Origin: Saccharomonospora xinjiangensis XJ-54
Lineage (GTDB): Bacteria; Actinomycetota; Actinomycetes; Mycobacteriales; Pseudonocardiaceae
Assembly: GCF_000258175.1 (NCBI RefSeq)
Contig: NZ_JH636049.1
Span: forward strand, 3,635,482-3,699,481
Direction: 5' to 3'
Length of the DNA stretch: 64,000 bases
In this document: positions 17,955-29,900 of the stretch, in pieces
Layout: each line of letters starts with the position of its first letter
Position numbering within the stretch: the first letter of the stretch is position 1
Translations under genes and position numbers: made by a program
The notes under the pieces: model-generated
What the model was told of the DNA's origin: nothing
What the model saw: only the letters and a program-made list of their open reading frames with translations
Databases searched by the model: none

Positions 17955-18902
17955 TCAGGCCGCGGCCTTCGTCACGCTGTCGGCCACGGAGCGCACGAAA
18001 TCGACGATCCTCGGCGTCCACCGCGACGCGGCGTCGTCCGGCAGTTCGATCACCTGGTCCTGCTTGACGGCGGTCAGCGTGTCCCAGCCCGGCCGCTTCG
18101 CGACGGTCTTGGTGTTCTGCGCGCAGCACTGCGTGTCCGCGAGGAAGATCAGATCGGGGTCGGCCGAGAGGATGGTCTCCGCCGAGAGCTGCGGGTAGCC
18201 ACCGTGCGCGGAGGGGTCGTCCTGGTCGGCGATGTTGGTGAGACCGAAGAGGCCGTACACCTGGCCGATGAAGGTCTCCGACGTCACGCTGTAGAAGCTC
18301 GGGTCGAGTTCGTGGTAATAGCTCAGGCCCTTACCCGCGTCACCGACGTCGGCGACCAATTTCTCGATGTCCTGCTTCGTCTGCTTCGCCAGGTCGGCGC
18401 CCTCCTCCGGGTGTCCCGTCGCCTTCCCCACGAGTTCGAACTGCTCGTACATCGACTCCAGCGTCGTCGGCGCCGTGAGCACGAGCGTGGGAGTCCCGGT
18501 CTTGGCCAGCGCATCGGCCAGTTTGCCCTCGGTGTCGGACTCGACGATGACGAGGTCGGGGTTGTGTCCCGCGATCTGCTGCGGGTCGGGGCTCAGACCC
18601 GACATCTCGGTCCTCGGCGCGTTCTCCGGATGGGTGGACATCTCGTCAACGGCCACGACCTGTTCGCCCGCACCCACGGCGAACAGGACCTCGGTGGTCG
18701 AGGGGGACAGGGACACGATCCGCTCGGGTCGCTTCTCCAGCGTGACGGCAGGGGCGCCTTCCGGTGTGAGTTCGACAGGGAAGCCCCCGACACCACTGCT
18801 GCCTGCCGTGGTGTCGGGGGCTTCCTCCTGGCGCTCGGCGCAGGCGGTGAGGGAGAGGACCAGAAGGAGAGGGAGGAGCAGGAACCGTCTCAAGGGCAAC
18901 AT
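17955..18902 (-). CDS. btuF: Cobalamin-binding lipoprotein (BtuF-like)
   Basis: A 315-residue periplasmic-binding-type lipoprotein. It has a signal peptide of ~20 residues with lipobox LTAC (Cys21), then a class III binding fold starting at ERIVSLSPSTTEVLFAVGAG, with PDLVIVESD and PDLIFLADTQ in the two lobes. An adjacent Cys-Cys pair (DTQCCAQN) in the second lobe is unusual among BtuF proteins but may be common in actinobacteria. It is the first gene of btuFCD. Cobalamin specificity follows from the riboswitch just upstream; siderophore or haem binding would be the alternative from protein sequence alone. Confidence 0.88.
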   Translation of the reverse strand: MLPLRRFLLLPLLLVLSLTACAERQEEAPDTTAGSSGVGGFPVELTPEGAPAVTLEKRPERIVSLSPSTTEVLFAVGAGEQVVAVDEMSTHPENAPRTEMSGLSPDPQQIAGHNPDLVIVESDTEGKLADALAKTGTPTLVLTAPTTLESMYEQFELVGKATGHPEEGADLAKQTKQDIEKLVADVGDAGKGLSYYHELDPSFYSVTSETFIGQVYGLFGLTNIADQDDPSAHGGYPQLSAETILSADPDLIFLADTQCCAQNTKTVAKRPGWDTLTAVKQDQVIELPDDAASRWTPRIVDFVRSVADSVTKAAA

Positions 18903-18990
18903 CGGACCTCGACTTCTCGGCCGGCGTTTCGGCCGCGCCGGGACCGTCGGCCGGTCGCGGACGCCGCACCTCTGCGCCGGAGGCGGTCAT

Positions 18991-19122
18991 GGCGTCACGT
19001 GAACGGTCAGGCGACCTGGCTCGGCCCCTGTCACGGCGCGGTCATCAGCCGTCACAAAGAGTCCATCACAGTTGCGGCACAGCGCCGGATTCTCACCGGA
19101 CTTCGCTCCCGCTCACGTCGCC
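18991..19122 (-). promoter_or_regulatory. Cobalamin riboswitch controlling btuFCD
   Basis: Read on the minus strand, the 5' UTR carries the AdoCbl riboswitch core in order: GGGAGCGAAGTCCGGTGAG then AATCCGGCGCTG (plus 19081-19111), the B12-box region GCCGCAACTGTGA (plus 19065-19078), and GAGCCAGGTCGCCTGACC (plus 19005-19022), closed by GGCGACGTG pairing with CACGTGACGCC (plus 19114-19122 and 18991-19001). It ends ~90 nt before btuF. In this class bound adenosylcobalamin usually hides the ribosome-binding site or triggers termination, lowering uptake when B12 is plentiful. Confidence 0.88.
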
Positions 19123-19414
19123 GGTGACAGTACCAGGCGGTGTGTTCGCGTAAACTCGGGTAACCAGCTCGACAACGCTACCGACGAGGTCGGTGGCGAG
19201 TCCTCGACAGGGCCTGACCGGCGGGGTACCCGGCACGACGGGGTACCGATGCGGGCCGAAGGATGTTGCCGGATCGTGACGGCGAACCGGCGAAATGGCT
19301 GATTCAACCCATGTCCGAAACATTTCCCAGCTGTTAAAGTCGCGCTAATCAGCGGGCCATTGTCGTCCCGTGCGCAGCACGAGAAGAGCACGACGACGAC
19401 GCAGGAGGGTCCTT
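19123..19414. other. Divergent upstream region of btuF and gltB
   Basis: The 512-bp gene-free gap 18903-19414 holds the riboswitch and, in this remaining part, both promoters. For gltB a possible -10 TAAAGT is at 19335-19340 with a weak TGTCCG 17 bp upstream. AT-richer sequence around 19300-19350 fits a promoter. No other gene or palindrome was convincing here. Confidence 0.4.
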
Positions 19415-22400
19415 TTGATCTTCTCCGCGATTCCCGAGAAGCAGGGCGCCTACGATCCCGCGGCGGAAAGAGACGCGTGCGGTGTGGCCATGGTCGCCCA
19501 CATCAAGGGTGCCCGCTCCCACGACATCGTCACCGACGGTCTGACCGCGCTCACGAATCTTGACCACCGTGGAGCGGCGGGCGCGGAACCCACCAGCGGC
19601 GACGGCGCGGGCATTCTCGTGCAACTGCCCGACGAGCTTCTGCGGGCGGACGTGGACTTCGCGCTTCCCGAGCCCGACGAGCGAGGCCAACACCGCTACG
19701 CGGCGGGGCTGGCGTTCCTCCCACAGGATCAGGGGCCGAGGGCGAGGGCGGTGGAGCTGGTGGAACGCATCGCCGCTGAGGAGGGGCTCGCGGTCCTCGG
19801 CTGGCGTGCGGTTCCGACCGACCCGGATGCCGCCGACGTCGGGCCGACGGCGCGGTCGGTGATGCCGCACTTCGCCATGCTGCTCGTCGCGGCCGTCCCC
19901 GATGCCGACGGCGCTCGTGCCGCGGGCATCGACCTCGACCGGCTCGCCTTCTGCCTGCGTAAACGCGCCGAGCACGCGAGTGGTGCCGAGGGCTGCGGCG
20001 TGTACTTCCCGTCGCTGTCGGCGCGGACACTCGTCTACAAGGGCATGCTCACGCCGACCCAGCTTCCGCTGTTCTTCCCCGATCTCCGTGACGAGCGGCT
20101 CGCCAGCGCCATCGCGCTCGTGCACAGCCGGTTCTCGACCAACACGTTTCCCTCGTGGCCGCTCGCGCACCCGTTCCGGTTCGTCGCGCACAACGGTGAG
20201 ATCAACACCATCAGAGGTAACCGGAACCGGATGCGGGCCAGGGAGGCCTTGTTGGCCTCCGATCTCATCCCCGGAGACCTGAACAGGCTGTATCCCGTGT
20301 GCTCCCCCGGCGCCTCCGACTCGGCGTCGTTCGACGAGGTACTGGAACTGCTGCACCTCGGCGGCAGGACGCTGCCGCACGCGATCCTCATGATGATCCC
20401 CGAGGCGTGGGAGAACCACGCCACCATGGACGAGGACAGAAGGGCGTTCTACCAGTTCCACGCGAGTCTCATGGAACCGTGGGACGGCCCGGCATGCGTG
20501 ACGTTCACCGACGGTTCGCTCGTCGGAGCGGTGCTCGACCGTAACGGGTTGCGACCGGCGCGGTGGTGGCGAACCGCCGACGACCGCATCGTGTTCGCCA
20601 GCGAGAGCGGCGTGCTCGACGTGGCTCCGGACGAGGTCGTCGCCAAGGGCAGGCTCAAGCCGGGCCGCATGTTCTGCGTTGACACCGCAGCGGGCCGTGT
20701 TGTGGACGACGATGAGATCAAGGCAGGGCTCGCGGCACAGGCTCCCTACGGTGAGTGGCTGCATGCCGGGCTGCTGTCGCTCGACCGGCTCGCAGGTCGG
20801 GAGCACGTGACGCAGACCCACGCCTCCGTGCTGCGCAGGCAGCTCACGTTCGGTTACACCGAGGAGGAGTTGAAGGTCCTGCTGGGCCCGATGGCGCTCG
20901 CGGGCGCCGAGCCCGTCGGTTCGATGGGGTCGGACACGCCGCCGTCCGTGCTGTCCAAGCGATCGCGGCTGCTGTACGAGTACTTCAAGCAGGGGTTCGC
21001 GCAGGTCACCAATCCGCCGCTCGACGCGATCCGCGAGGAACTCGTCACCTCGATGAGCAGGGTGATGGGGCCCGAACAGAACCTGCTCGCACCGGGACCG
21101 GCGTCGTGCAGGCACATCCAGCTTCCCTCGCCGGTGATCGACAACGACGAGCTGGCCAAACTCGTCCACATCAACGACGACGGAGACCTCCCGGGATTCG
21201 CCTGTACTGTCCTATCGGGACTGTATGAAGTGGATGGTGGGGGCGAGGCGCTCGGCAGGGCCGTCGAGCGGGTGCGGCGGGAGGCGTCCAAGGCGATCGC
21301 GGCGGGAGCCCGCACACTCGTGTTGTCCGACCGCGACTCTGACCACCGCATGGCGCCCATTCCCTCGCTGCTGCTCGTGTCGGCCGTGCACCACCATCTC
21401 GTGCGAACCAAGGAGCGCTTGCGGGTGGCTCTCGTGGTGGAGACGGGGGACGCACGGGAGGTCCACCATGTGGCGCTGCTGATCGGGTACGGCGCCGCCG
21501 CGGTCAACCCGTACCTGGCGTTCGAGTCGATTGAGGACATGCTGGCCAGGGGCGTGATCGAGGGCTCTGATGCGCGCACGGCACTGCGTCACTACATCGC
21601 CGCGCTCAACAAGGGCGTTCTGAAGATCATGTCGAAGATGGGGATCTCGACCGTCGGCGCCTACACCGGTGCGCAGGTGTTCGAGGCGCTCGGGCTCTCG
21701 CAGGATCTCCTCGACGAGTACTTCACCGGAACCGTGTCCACCCTGGGTGGCGTCGGCCTCGACGTGCTGGCCGAGGAAGTCGCCGTCCGGCATCGCCACG
21801 CGTATCCGGACAACCCCGCCGAGCGTGCGCACCGCAGGCTGGAGACGGGCGGCGACTACGCCTACCGCAGGGACGGCGAGCTGCACCTCTTCACGCCCGA
21901 GACCGTGTTCCTCCTCCAGCACGCGAGCGCGTCGCGACGGCAGGAGGTGTACCGGCGTTACGTCGATGAGGTCAACCGGCTCAACCGCGAGGGCGGTGTG
22001 CTGCGCGGCATGTTCGCGTTCAAGAAGGGCGAGCGTGAAAGCGTGCCGATCGACGAGGTCGAGTCGGTCGAGTCGATCTGCCGTCGATTCAACACGGGCG
22101 GAATGTCGTACGGTTCGCTGTCGATGGAGGCGCACCAGACGCTGGCCATCGCCATGAACACCATCGGGGGCCGATCCAATTCAGGCGAGGGTGGCGAGGA
22201 CCCCGAGCGGCTGCACGACCCGCTGCGCCGCAGCGCCGTCAAGCAGGTCGCCAGCGGGCGATTCGGCGTCACCAGCGAGTACCTGGTGAGCGCCGACGAC
22301 ATCCAGATCAAGATGGCGCAGGGAGCCAAACCCGGCGAGGGTGGGCAACTGCCGCCGAACAAGGTCTACCCGTGGATCGCCAGAACCCGGCACTCCACGC

Positions 22401-23989
22401 CGGGCGTGGGGCTGATCTCACCGCCACCGCACCACGACATCTACTCGATCGAGGACCTCGCACAACTGATCCACGACCTCAAGAACGCGAACGAACGCGC
22501 CCGGATCCACGTCAAACTCGTGAGTTCGCTCGGCGTCGGGACCGTGGCGGCGGGAGTGTCGAAGGCACACGCGGACGTGGTGCTGATTTCCGGGCACGAC
22601 GGTGGAACCGGGGCGTCGCCGCTCAACTCGCTCAAGCACGCGGGCACGCCGTGGGAGATCGGACTGGCGCAGACACAGCAGACCCTGCTGTTGAACGGAC
22701 TGCGCGACCGCATCACGGTGCAGGCCGACGGCGGCTTCAAGACAGGCCGCGATGTCGTCGTCGCAGCGCTGCTCGGGGCCGAGGAGTACGGCTTCGCCAC
22801 CGCGCCGCTGGTGGTGGCGGGCTGCGTGATGATGCGCGTGTGTCACCTCGACACCTGCCCTGTCGGCGTCGCGACCCAGAACCCCGCGCTGCGCGAGCGG
22901 TACACCGGCCAGGCCGAGCACGTCGTGAACTTCTTCCGGTTCGTGGCTCAGGAGGTGCGGGAGTACCTCGCGCTGCTCGGGTTCCGGTCGCTCGACGAGG
23001 CCGTCGGCAGGGCGGACCTGCTCGACGTCGATGAGGCCGTCGAGCATTGGAAGGCGAAGGGACTCGATCTTTCACCGATCTTCGCCGTACCGCAGGGTTC
23101 GCCGTACGGCGGTGCACCGAGGAAGGTCCGCGAGCAAGATCACGGGCTCGACAAGGCGCTGGACCGTACTCTCACCCAGCTCGCGGAGGCGGCGCTGGAG
23201 GACGCCCGGCCCGTGCGGCTCGACCTGCCGGTGCGCAACGTCAACCGCACCGTCGGGACCCTTCTCGGCGCGGAGGTCACCCGCCGGTACGGCAGCGCGG
23301 GACTGCCGGACGACACCATTCACGTGCGGCTCACCGGCTCAGCAGGCCAGTCGCTCGGCGCGTTCCTGCCGCCTGGCGTGACGTTGCACCTGGTGGGCGA
23401 CGCGAACGACTACGTAGGCAAGGGACTGTCGGGTGGGCGGATCGTCGTCCGTCCACACCCCGAGGCGCCGTTCGCCGCGGAGGAACAGGTCATCGCGGGC
23501 AACACCATCGCCTACGGCGCCACCTCGGGCGAGGTCTTCCTCAGAGGCCAGGTCGGCGAACGGTTCGGGGTGCGGAACTCGGGCGCGTTGCTGGTCGCCG
23601 AGGGCGCAGGCGATCACGCCTTCGAGTACATGACGGGTGGTCGTGCGGTCGTACTCGGCGGGACGGGAAGGAACGTCGCCGCCGGGATGTCGGGGGGAAT
23701 CGCGTTCGTGCTGCGGCTCGACGAACGCGATCTCAACCCCGCGATGGTCGAGCTGCTCACCCCGGACGCGGAGGATCTGGCGTGGTTGCGCGAGGTCGTG
23801 CGACGCCACCACCACCTCACGGGTTCGCCGGTGGCGGCCTCCCTGCTCGGTGACTGGGGACGGCGCTCGGTGACGTTCCGGAAGGTGCTTCCGACTGACT
23901 ATCGCCGGGTGCTGGAAGCGACCAGGACGGCGAGGGCGCAGGGCAAGGATGTGGACGAAGCAATCATGCAGGAGGCGACGCGTGGCTGA
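19415..23989 (+). CDS. gltB: Glutamate synthase (NADPH) large subunit GltB
   Basis: A 1524-residue ferredoxin-like GOGAT alpha subunit. It takes the amide of glutamine and transfers it to 2-oxoglutarate to give two glutamates. The N-terminal glutaminase begins with Cys22 ([13 protein letters not shown]), exposed after removal of a 21-residue propeptide. The central and FMN-binding domains include [36 protein letters not shown] and [12 protein letters not shown], and the 3Fe-4S region is [15 protein letters not shown]. The C-terminal beta-helix has glycine-rich repeats. The start is TTG 19415, 6 nt after a perfect AGGAGG; this gives the right propeptide length. The stop lies inside the first copy of the gltB/gltD junction repeat. 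Confidence 0.95.
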   Translation: MIFSAIPEKQGAYDPAAERDACGVAMVAHIKGARSHDIVTDGLTALTNLDHRGAAGAEPTSGDGAGILVQLPDELLRADVDFALPEPDERGQHRYAAGLAFLPQDQGPRARAVELVERIAAEEGLAVLGWRAVPTDPDAADVGPTARSVMPHFAMLLVAAVPDADGARAAGIDLDRLAFCLRKRAEHASGAEGCGVYFPSLSARTLVYKGMLTPTQLPLFFPDLRDERLASAIALVHSRFSTNTFPSWPLAHPFRFVAHNGEINTIRGNRNRMRAREALLASDLIPGDLNRLYPVCSPGASDSASFDEVLELLHLGGRTLPHAILMMIPEAWENHATMDEDRRAFYQFHASLMEPWDGPACVTFTDGSLVGAVLDRNGLRPARWWRTADDRIVFASESGVLDVAPDEVVAKGRLKPGRMFCVDTAAGRVVDDDEIKAGLAAQAPYGEWLHAGLLSLDRLAGREHVTQTHASVLRRQLTFGYTEEELKVLLGPMALAGAEPVGSMGSDTPPSVLSKRSRLLYEYFKQGFAQVTNPPLDAIREELVTSMSRVMGPEQNLLAPGPASCRHIQLPSPVIDNDELAKLVHINDDGDLPGFACTVLSGLYEVDGGGEALGRAVERVRREASKAIAAGARTLVLSDRDSDHRMAPIPSLLLVSAVHHHLVRTKERLRVALVVETGDAREVHHVALLIGYGAAAVNPYLAFESIEDMLARGVIEGSDARTALRHYIAALNKGVLKIMSKMGISTVGAYTGAQVFEALGLSQDLLDEYFTGTVSTLGGVGLDVLAEEVAVRHRHAYPDNPAERAHRRLETGGDYAYRRDGELHLFTPETVFLLQHASASRRQEVYRRYVDEVNRLNREGGVLRGMFAFKKGERESVPIDEVESVESICRRFNTGGMSYGSLSMEAHQTLAIAMNTIGGRSNSGEGGEDPERLHDPLRRSAVKQVASGRFGVTSEYLVSADDIQIKMAQGAKPGEGGQLPPNKVYPWIARTRHSTPGVGLISPPPHHDIYSIEDLAQLIHDLKNANERARIHVKLVSSLGVGTVAAGVSKAHADVVLISGHDGGTGASPLNSLKHAGTPWEIGLAQTQQTLLLNGLRDRITVQADGGFKTGRDVVVAALLGAEEYGFATAPLVVAGCVMMRVCHLDTCPVGVATQNPALRERYTGQAEHVVNFFRFVAQEVREYLALLGFRSLDEAVGRADLLDVDEAVEHWKAKGLDLSPIFAVPQGSPYGGAPRKVREQDHGLDKALDRTLTQLAEAALEDARPVRLDLPVRNVNRTVGTLLGAEVTRRYGSAGLPDDTIHVRLTGSAGQSLGAFLPPGVTLHLVGDANDYVGKGLSGGRIVVRPHPEAPFAAEEQVIAGNTIAYGATSGEVFLRGQVGERFGVRNSGALLVAEGAGDHAFEYMTGGRAVVLGGTGRNVAAGMSGGIAFVLRLDERDLNPAMVELLTPDAEDLAWLREVVRRHHHLTGSPVAASLLGDWGRRSVTFRKVLPTDYRRVLEATRTARAQGKDVDEAIMQEATRG

Positions 23990-24239
23990 GGATGGTGTGT
24001 CAGCTACGTGCGCCGACCGGGTGCGGGTGTCCCGCAGGATACGGAGGCGACGCGTGGCTGAGGATGGTGTGTCAGCTACGTGCGCCGACCGGGGTGGGCC
24101 CCCTTCGCGGCTTGGGCCGCGGTTGGGGAGGGTGTCCCGCAGGATACGGAGGCGACGCGTGGCTGAGGATGGTGGTGCAGCCATGTGCGCCGACCGGGGT
24201 GCGGGTGTCCCGCAGGATACGGAGGCGACGCGTGGCTGA
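23971..24239 (+). repeat. Junction repeat between gltB and gltD (~72-bp units, four starts)
   Basis: The segment GGAGGCGACGCGTGGCTGA, which holds the Shine-Dalgarno, GTG start and overlapping TGA of the gltB/gltD boundary, occurs four times, with GTG codons at 23982, 24054, 24159 and 24232. Spacings are 72, 105 and 73 bp; the second unit has a 33-bp G/C-rich insertion. The first three are followed by a shared ~50-bp sequence ending GTGTCCCGCAGGATAC. Only the last start continues into gltD. The repeat looks like tandem duplication of an operon junction. Confidence 0.9.
23982..24239 (+). CDS. 85-codon repeat-encoded ORF between gltB and gltD
   Basis: GTG 23982, 6 nt after AGGAGG, overlaps the gltB stop by 8 nt and runs 85 codons through the repeats to a TGA that overlaps the gltD start by 8 nt. 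The product is arginine-rich and repetitive ([13 protein letters not shown] and RIRRRR twice each, then a diverged copy). It has no recognised domain. It may be translated simply because it inherits the gltD start signals; a function is doubtful. It would keep ribosomes moving from gltB to gltD across the expanded gap. Confidence 0.4.
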   Translation: MAEDGVSATCADRVRVSRRIRRRRVAEDGVSATCADRGGPPSRLGPRLGRVSRRIRRRRVAEDGGAAMCADRGAGVPQDTEATRG

Positions 24240-25737
24240 TCCCAAGGGTTTTCTGCGGTACGACCGCGTCGATCCGCCCAAGCGTCCCCGGGACGAACGG
24301 GTCTCGGACTGGCGGGAGGTGTACGCCGACCTCGACGCGGCGGAACGCGACCGTGCGGTCCGTACTCAGGCGACGCGGTGCATGGACTGTGGCATACCGT
24401 TCTGCCACTCCGGCAGCGCGGGTTGCCCGCTCGGGAACCTGATCCCGGAGTGGAACGATCTCGTGCGCCAGGGGGATTGGGCACGCGCGGCCGACCGTCT
24501 GCACGCGACCAACAACTTCCCGGAGTTCACGGGCAAGCTGTGTCCCGCGCCGTGCGAGGCCGCGTGTGTGCTGGCGATCTCGCCGTCGTCGGGTGGCCCT
24601 GTGAGCATCAAGCGCGTCGAGGAGACCATCGCCGCTCACGCCTGGGAGTCAGGGGAGGTGCGTGCGCAGCAGGCCACCGTGTCCACCGGCCGGTCGGTCG
24701 CGGTGGTGGGCTCGGGTCCGGCAGGGCTGGCGGCCGCGCAGCAGCTCACCCGCGCAGGGCACGAGGTGACGGTGTTCGAGCGCGACGACCGCCTCGGCGG
24801 CCTGCTCCGTTACGGCATTCCCGAGTTCAAGATGGAGAAAAAGGTCCTCGACCGCAGGCTCGCGCAACTGCGTGAGGAGGGGACGACCTTTGTCACCGGC
24901 TGCGAGGTCGGTGTCGATGTCACCGTGGAGCAGCTGCGGGAGCGCTTCGACGCCGTCGTGCTGGCGGTGGGCGCGTTGCGTGGCCGTGACGACACCTCGA
25001 CTCCCGGCAGGGATCTGGAGGGCATCCACCTCGCGATGGAGTACCTCGTCCCGGCGAACCGGGAGTGCGAGGGCGACGGTCCCTCAGCCGTGCGCGCCGA
25101 TGGCAAGCACGTCGTGGTCGTCGGCGGCGGCGACACGGGCGCAGACTGCTACGGAACGGCGATCCGGCAGGGCGCGCTGTCGGTGACGCAGCTCGATCGG
25201 TACCCGCAGCCACCGTCCACACGGGATGACGAACGGTCGCCGTGGCCGACGTGGCCCTACGTCCTGCGCACCTATCCGGTTCACGAGGAGGCGGGTGAGC
25301 GGCGCTTCGCCGTGGCGGTGCAGCGTTTCGTCGGAGACGACGAGGGGCGAGTCCGCGAGATCGAACTGCGCCACGTGGAGGTGCGCAGAGATCCGGAGAC
25401 GGGGAACCGCGAGGTGGTTCCCATCGGCGAGGAGATCGACCGGCTTCCGGCCGACCTCGTGCTGCTGGCCATCGGGTTCGACGGGGTCGAACGGATGCCG
25501 CTGCTCGACGGGCTCGGACTCTCGCTGACGGGGCGCGGCACGGTGTCGTGCGGCCCGGACTGGCAGACGCGGGCGCCAGGGGTGTTCGTGTGCGGCGACG
25601 CTCACCGAGGCGCCTCGCTGGTGGTGTGGGCCATCGCCGAGGGGCGTTCGGCTGCGAGGGCGGTTGACGAGTATCTGACCGGCGCCTCCGACCTTCCCGC
25701 ACCGGTCCACCCGACGGCACTGCCGCTGGCCGTCTGA
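24232..25737 (+). CDS. gltD: Glutamate synthase (NADPH) small subunit GltD
   Basis: A 501-residue flavoprotein that passes electrons from NADPH through FAD and two Fe-S clusters to GltB. The N-terminal cluster cysteines are in CMDCGIPFCHSGSAGCPLGN and KLCPAPCEAACVLAI. The FAD dinucleotide fold is VAVVGSGPAGLAAAQQL and the NADPH fold VVVVGGGDTGADCYGTA, with ERDDRLGGLLRYGIPEFK between them. The start is GTG 24232 with GGAGG upstream, the fourth copy of the junction repeat. It is co-transcribed with gltB. Confidence 0.95.
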   Translation: MADPKGFLRYDRVDPPKRPRDERVSDWREVYADLDAAERDRAVRTQATRCMDCGIPFCHSGSAGCPLGNLIPEWNDLVRQGDWARAADRLHATNNFPEFTGKLCPAPCEAACVLAISPSSGGPVSIKRVEETIAAHAWESGEVRAQQATVSTGRSVAVVGSGPAGLAAAQQLTRAGHEVTVFERDDRLGGLLRYGIPEFKMEKKVLDRRLAQLREEGTTFVTGCEVGVDVTVEQLRERFDAVVLAVGALRGRDDTSTPGRDLEGIHLAMEYLVPANRECEGDGPSAVRADGKHVVVVGGGDTGADCYGTAIRQGALSVTQLDRYPQPPSTRDDERSPWPTWPYVLRTYPVHEEAGERRFAVAVQRFVGDDEGRVREIELRHVEVRRDPETGNREVVPIGEEIDRLPADLVLLAIGFDGVERMPLLDGLGLSLTGRGTVSCGPDWQTRAPGVFVCGDAHRGASLVVWAIAEGRSAARAVDEYLTGASDLPAPVHPTALPLAV

Positions 25738-25884
25738 CCCGAACGACGCCGCTGAGTGTGCTGAGCTGCCCACCAGCGACGGCTCGTGATCACTTCCCTC
25801 GCTCGGCGGTACCACAATCGGGCGACATCTCGGATCGTTCCTACCACTCAGTTGGCAACTCACCAACGACGTGGAGGAGCCGGG

Positions 25885-26886
25885 ATGAAGCGAGGGTTGT
25901 CGCGGTCGGTCACCCTGATCGCGGCCGGTCTGGCCGCTGTGGGTCTCTCCGTTCCCGCGAGTGCGGAAGCGACGAAGGTCAGCAGTTCACTCGACGTGGC
26001 GGTCAATGACGTCAAGGGCGCCGCAGCGACGGCACACGAGGTCACCGACTACTGGACCCCCGAGCGCATGAGAGCGGCTGTCCCGATGGACAGCCTCGCC
26101 ACCGTGAGCGCCGAGGCAGGCGGCACCGCGGTCGCCGAGGCCGAGTCGCTCGCGGACGTCGCGAGGGGTGTGGAGCGCACGGTGCCGGGAGTGAGCCCGC
26201 AGGCGTTCCCGACGTCGGGTGAACCGTGGAGCGGTGGCGGCGAGGTGGCCGACACCGCGGGCCGGGTGTTCTTCACGTTCAATGGCAACCCGGCTTCGTG
26301 CAGCGGTAACGCGGTCACCAGCGACAACCGCAGCGTGGTGATCACGGCGGGTCACTGCGTGAAGTACCAGGGAAGCTGGCACACGGATTGGATCTTCGTG
26401 CCGGGCTACGACAACGGGCAGGCTCCCCACGGCGAGTGGGTCGCGCGCCAGACGCTCACCACGCCGCAGTGGGAGCAGAGCGAGGACATGAACTACGACA
26501 TCGGTGCCGCCGTGGTGGAACCACTCGGCGGTGCGTATCTGACGGACGTCGTCGGCGCGCAGGGCATCGCGTTCAATCAGCAGCGCGACCAGGACATGTA
26601 CGCCTTCGGCTACCCCGCGGCCGACCCGTACGACGGCAGCACGCTGATCCATTGCAGTGGCACCACGTTCACCGATTTCCTCCTCACCGACGACCACGCG
26701 ATGAGCTGTGACATGACGGGTGGTTCGAGCGGCGGTCCGTGGTTTGTGAACTTCGACGAGAGCACGGGGACGGGCGTGCAGGCTTCGGTGAACAGCTTCG
26801 GCTACACCTTCCTGCCTGGCTACATGTTCGGCCCGTACTTCGGCTCGGACGCCGAGGCGCTCTACGACGCCGCCTCAGCGGCCTGA
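25885..26886 (+). CDS. Secreted trypsin-like serine protease
   Basis: A 333-residue exported protein. The Sec signal peptide runs to VPASA (cleavage after Ala27). A propeptide-like region of ~90 residues (27-115) follows, then a chymotrypsin-fold domain. The catalytic triad is His157 (ITAGHC), Asp205 (MNYDIGAAV) and Ser282 (GGSSGGPW). Cysteines near the His and Ser (CSGN...GHC; HCSG...SCDM) are placed to form the usual disulphides. The ATG at 25885 follows a GGAGGAGCCGGG Shine-Dalgarno. It stands alone between gltD and aroG. Substrate unknown; it belongs to the actinobacterial V8/glutamyl-endopeptidase-like group by overall look, with no proof of specificity. Confidence 0.88.
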   Translation: MKRGLSRSVTLIAAGLAAVGLSVPASAEATKVSSSLDVAVNDVKGAAATAHEVTDYWTPERMRAAVPMDSLATVSAEAGGTAVAEAESLADVARGVERTVPGVSPQAFPTSGEPWSGGGEVADTAGRVFFTFNGNPASCSGNAVTSDNRSVVITAGHCVKYQGSWHTDWIFVPGYDNGQAPHGEWVARQTLTTPQWEQSEDMNYDIGAAVVEPLGGAYLTDVVGAQGIAFNQQRDQDMYAFGYPAADPYDGSTLIHCSGTTFTDFLLTDDHAMSCDMTGGSSGGPWFVNFDESTGTGVQASVNSFGYTFLPGYMFGPYFGSDAEALYDAASAA

Positions 26887-26915
26887 GTCGTGGCCACCCC
26901 AGGAGCTGTCCGTGA

Positions 26916-28397
<1,482 letters not shown>

Positions 28398-28401
28398 ACG
28401 G

Positions 28402-29766
28402 TCACGGGCAGAGCTGGGCCAGCGCCGCCATCGACTTGGTGACGGCGTCGGCCAACGCCCCCACCTGGTGAACGGCGTCACCGCCGGTGTTGAGGCCGAC
28501 GTGCACCCCGTCACGGTAGGTGGCCACCGCGAAACCCACCGACTGGTGGGGAGCGAGCGGCACCACAGGGTAGGTCTCGCAGAGCGCGGCGCCGTCGAGT
28601 GACAGCGGCAGACGCGGCAACGGCACGGTGGTGATCACGGTGTCGAACAGTGCCGGTGCGGCGTGGGCGACAGTGCGCGTGGCGAGGCGGTGAACGACGC
28701 TGGGCAGCCGTTCGGCGAGAATGGGCAGGGCACCTGCCCCGCGCCACGGCCCCGTCCGCTTGTTGCGGTTCATGGCACCGGACACCGCGCGGAGCCTCTC
28801 CAGCGGGTCGTCGAGACCGACGGGGAGTTCGCAGAGATAGCTGGAGAGCGCGTTGCCGCAGGCGTCCTTGCCGCGCCGTCGCCGGGTGCTGACCGGCACG
28901 AGGGCGCGCAGCGTCCGCAGCCGCTGCTCCTCGCCTCTGCCCCGCAGCCATTCGCGTAATGCTCCGGACAGCACGGCGAGGACCACGTCGTTGGTGGTTC
29001 CCCCCTGTGCTCTGCGGACCCGCCGCACGTCGTCGGCGTCGAGCCGCACGAACCCGAGCTGCCGCCGCGCCGACAGCCCGGTGATGGTGGGGGACAGGGG
29101 GAACGGCCGCACCGCACGAAGAAGGTCCGCCGCGATACCCACCGACTCGACCGTCTCACCGACCATCCGCTGCGCGCCGCGCCACAGACTGCCCAACAGG
29201 GGAGCGTGGTCGGCCCCGCCCGAAAGCGAGGGGCCAGGCATCGCCTGCGCGGTCTGAGCCTGATCAAGCAGTCCCAGCACGAGTTCGGCAGCCCCCGCGC
29301 CGTCGCACAGAGCGTGGTGGATCTTGACCAGCAGAGCGAAGCGCCCCTCCGGCAAGCCGGTCACCACCTGGACATTCCACAGCGGTGCCCTCGGGTCCAG
29401 TGCCGTGGCCAGCCACCGGGAAGCGTGGGCCGTGAGCGGATCGGCCCCCTCGGAGGTGACCTGGTGGGTGCTGACATGGGCTGCCGCGTCGAACCGGGGG
29501 TCGGTCTCCCATCGGTCGGGCAGCAGTGGCCCGCCCGATCGCAGCCGCAGCCGCAGCCTTGGCACCCGCTCCGCCCTTTCGGCGATGAGAGCGGCCACCG
29601 CGCGGGCATCGCGGTATTCCCGGCTTCCCGAACGGGCGGAGCAGGCAGAGCCACGAGCGCGGTGCGGCGGTGAGAAGACCCCGACCGCTCCCATGTGCAT
29701 CGGTGTGGCGGGCTGGTCAACGCAGAGGAATGCCGTGTCCAGCGCGCTGAGCCGGTCGGATGGCAT
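28402..29766 (-). CDS. Wax ester synthase/diacylglycerol acyltransferase (WS/DGAT) family protein
   Basis: A 454-residue O-acyltransferase of the actinobacterial WS/DGAT family, which makes triacylglycerol or wax esters from acyl-CoA. The N-terminal DRLSALDTAFL is typical. The active site HHxxxDG is conserved as KIHHALCDGAG. The second-half motif PLPRLPLSLDG and the C-terminal NTGGDAVHQV region are also present. ATG 29766 is preferred because AAGAGG precedes it; an in-frame start 27 nt upstream is possible. It lies downstream of pknL in the same direction with a 134-bp gap. The true substrate (storage lipid or cell-envelope ester) is not visible. Confidence 0.88.
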   Translation of the reverse strand: MPSDRLSALDTAFLCVDQPATPMHMGAVGVFSPPHRARGSACSARSGSREYRDARAVAALIAERAERVPRLRLRLRSGGPLLPDRWETDPRFDAAAHVSTHQVTSEGADPLTAHASRWLATALDPRAPLWNVQVVTGLPEGRFALLVKIHHALCDGAGAAELVLGLLDQAQTAQAMPGPSLSGGADHAPLLGSLWRGAQRMVGETVESVGIAADLLRAVRPFPLSPTITGLSARRQLGFVRLDADDVRRVRRAQGGTTNDVVLAVLSGALREWLRGRGEEQRLRTLRALVPVSTRRRRGKDACGNALSSYLCELPVGLDDPLERLRAVSGAMNRNKRTGPWRGAGALPILAERLPSVVHRLATRTVAHAAPALFDTVITTVPLPRLPLSLDGAALCETYPVVPLAPHQSVGFAVATYRDGVHVGLNTGGDAVHQVGALADAVTKSMAALAQLCP

Positions 29767-29900
29767 CGCGCCTCTTTCGGGAGTCGGGGACATGGTCTGC
29801 CGCCGCTGGCCTTGGGGACGGTGCGAGAACGTGCCGCACCGCCTCCATCTTCGGCCACCTCACCGTGCCCGTCGAGCCGCCCGAGGGTGAAACCGCGCGA

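Noticed and set aside
18204..19127. 307-residue plus-strand ORF across btuF and the riboswitch.
   Set aside because: It is antisense to a well-supported lipoprotein gene and riboswitch, with composition typical of shadow frames.
23971..24239. gltB/gltD repeats as a CRISPR array or an insertion sequence.
   Set aside because: Units contain translation start signals, the intervening sequence is also repeated rather than unique, and no transposase or terminal inverted repeats exist.
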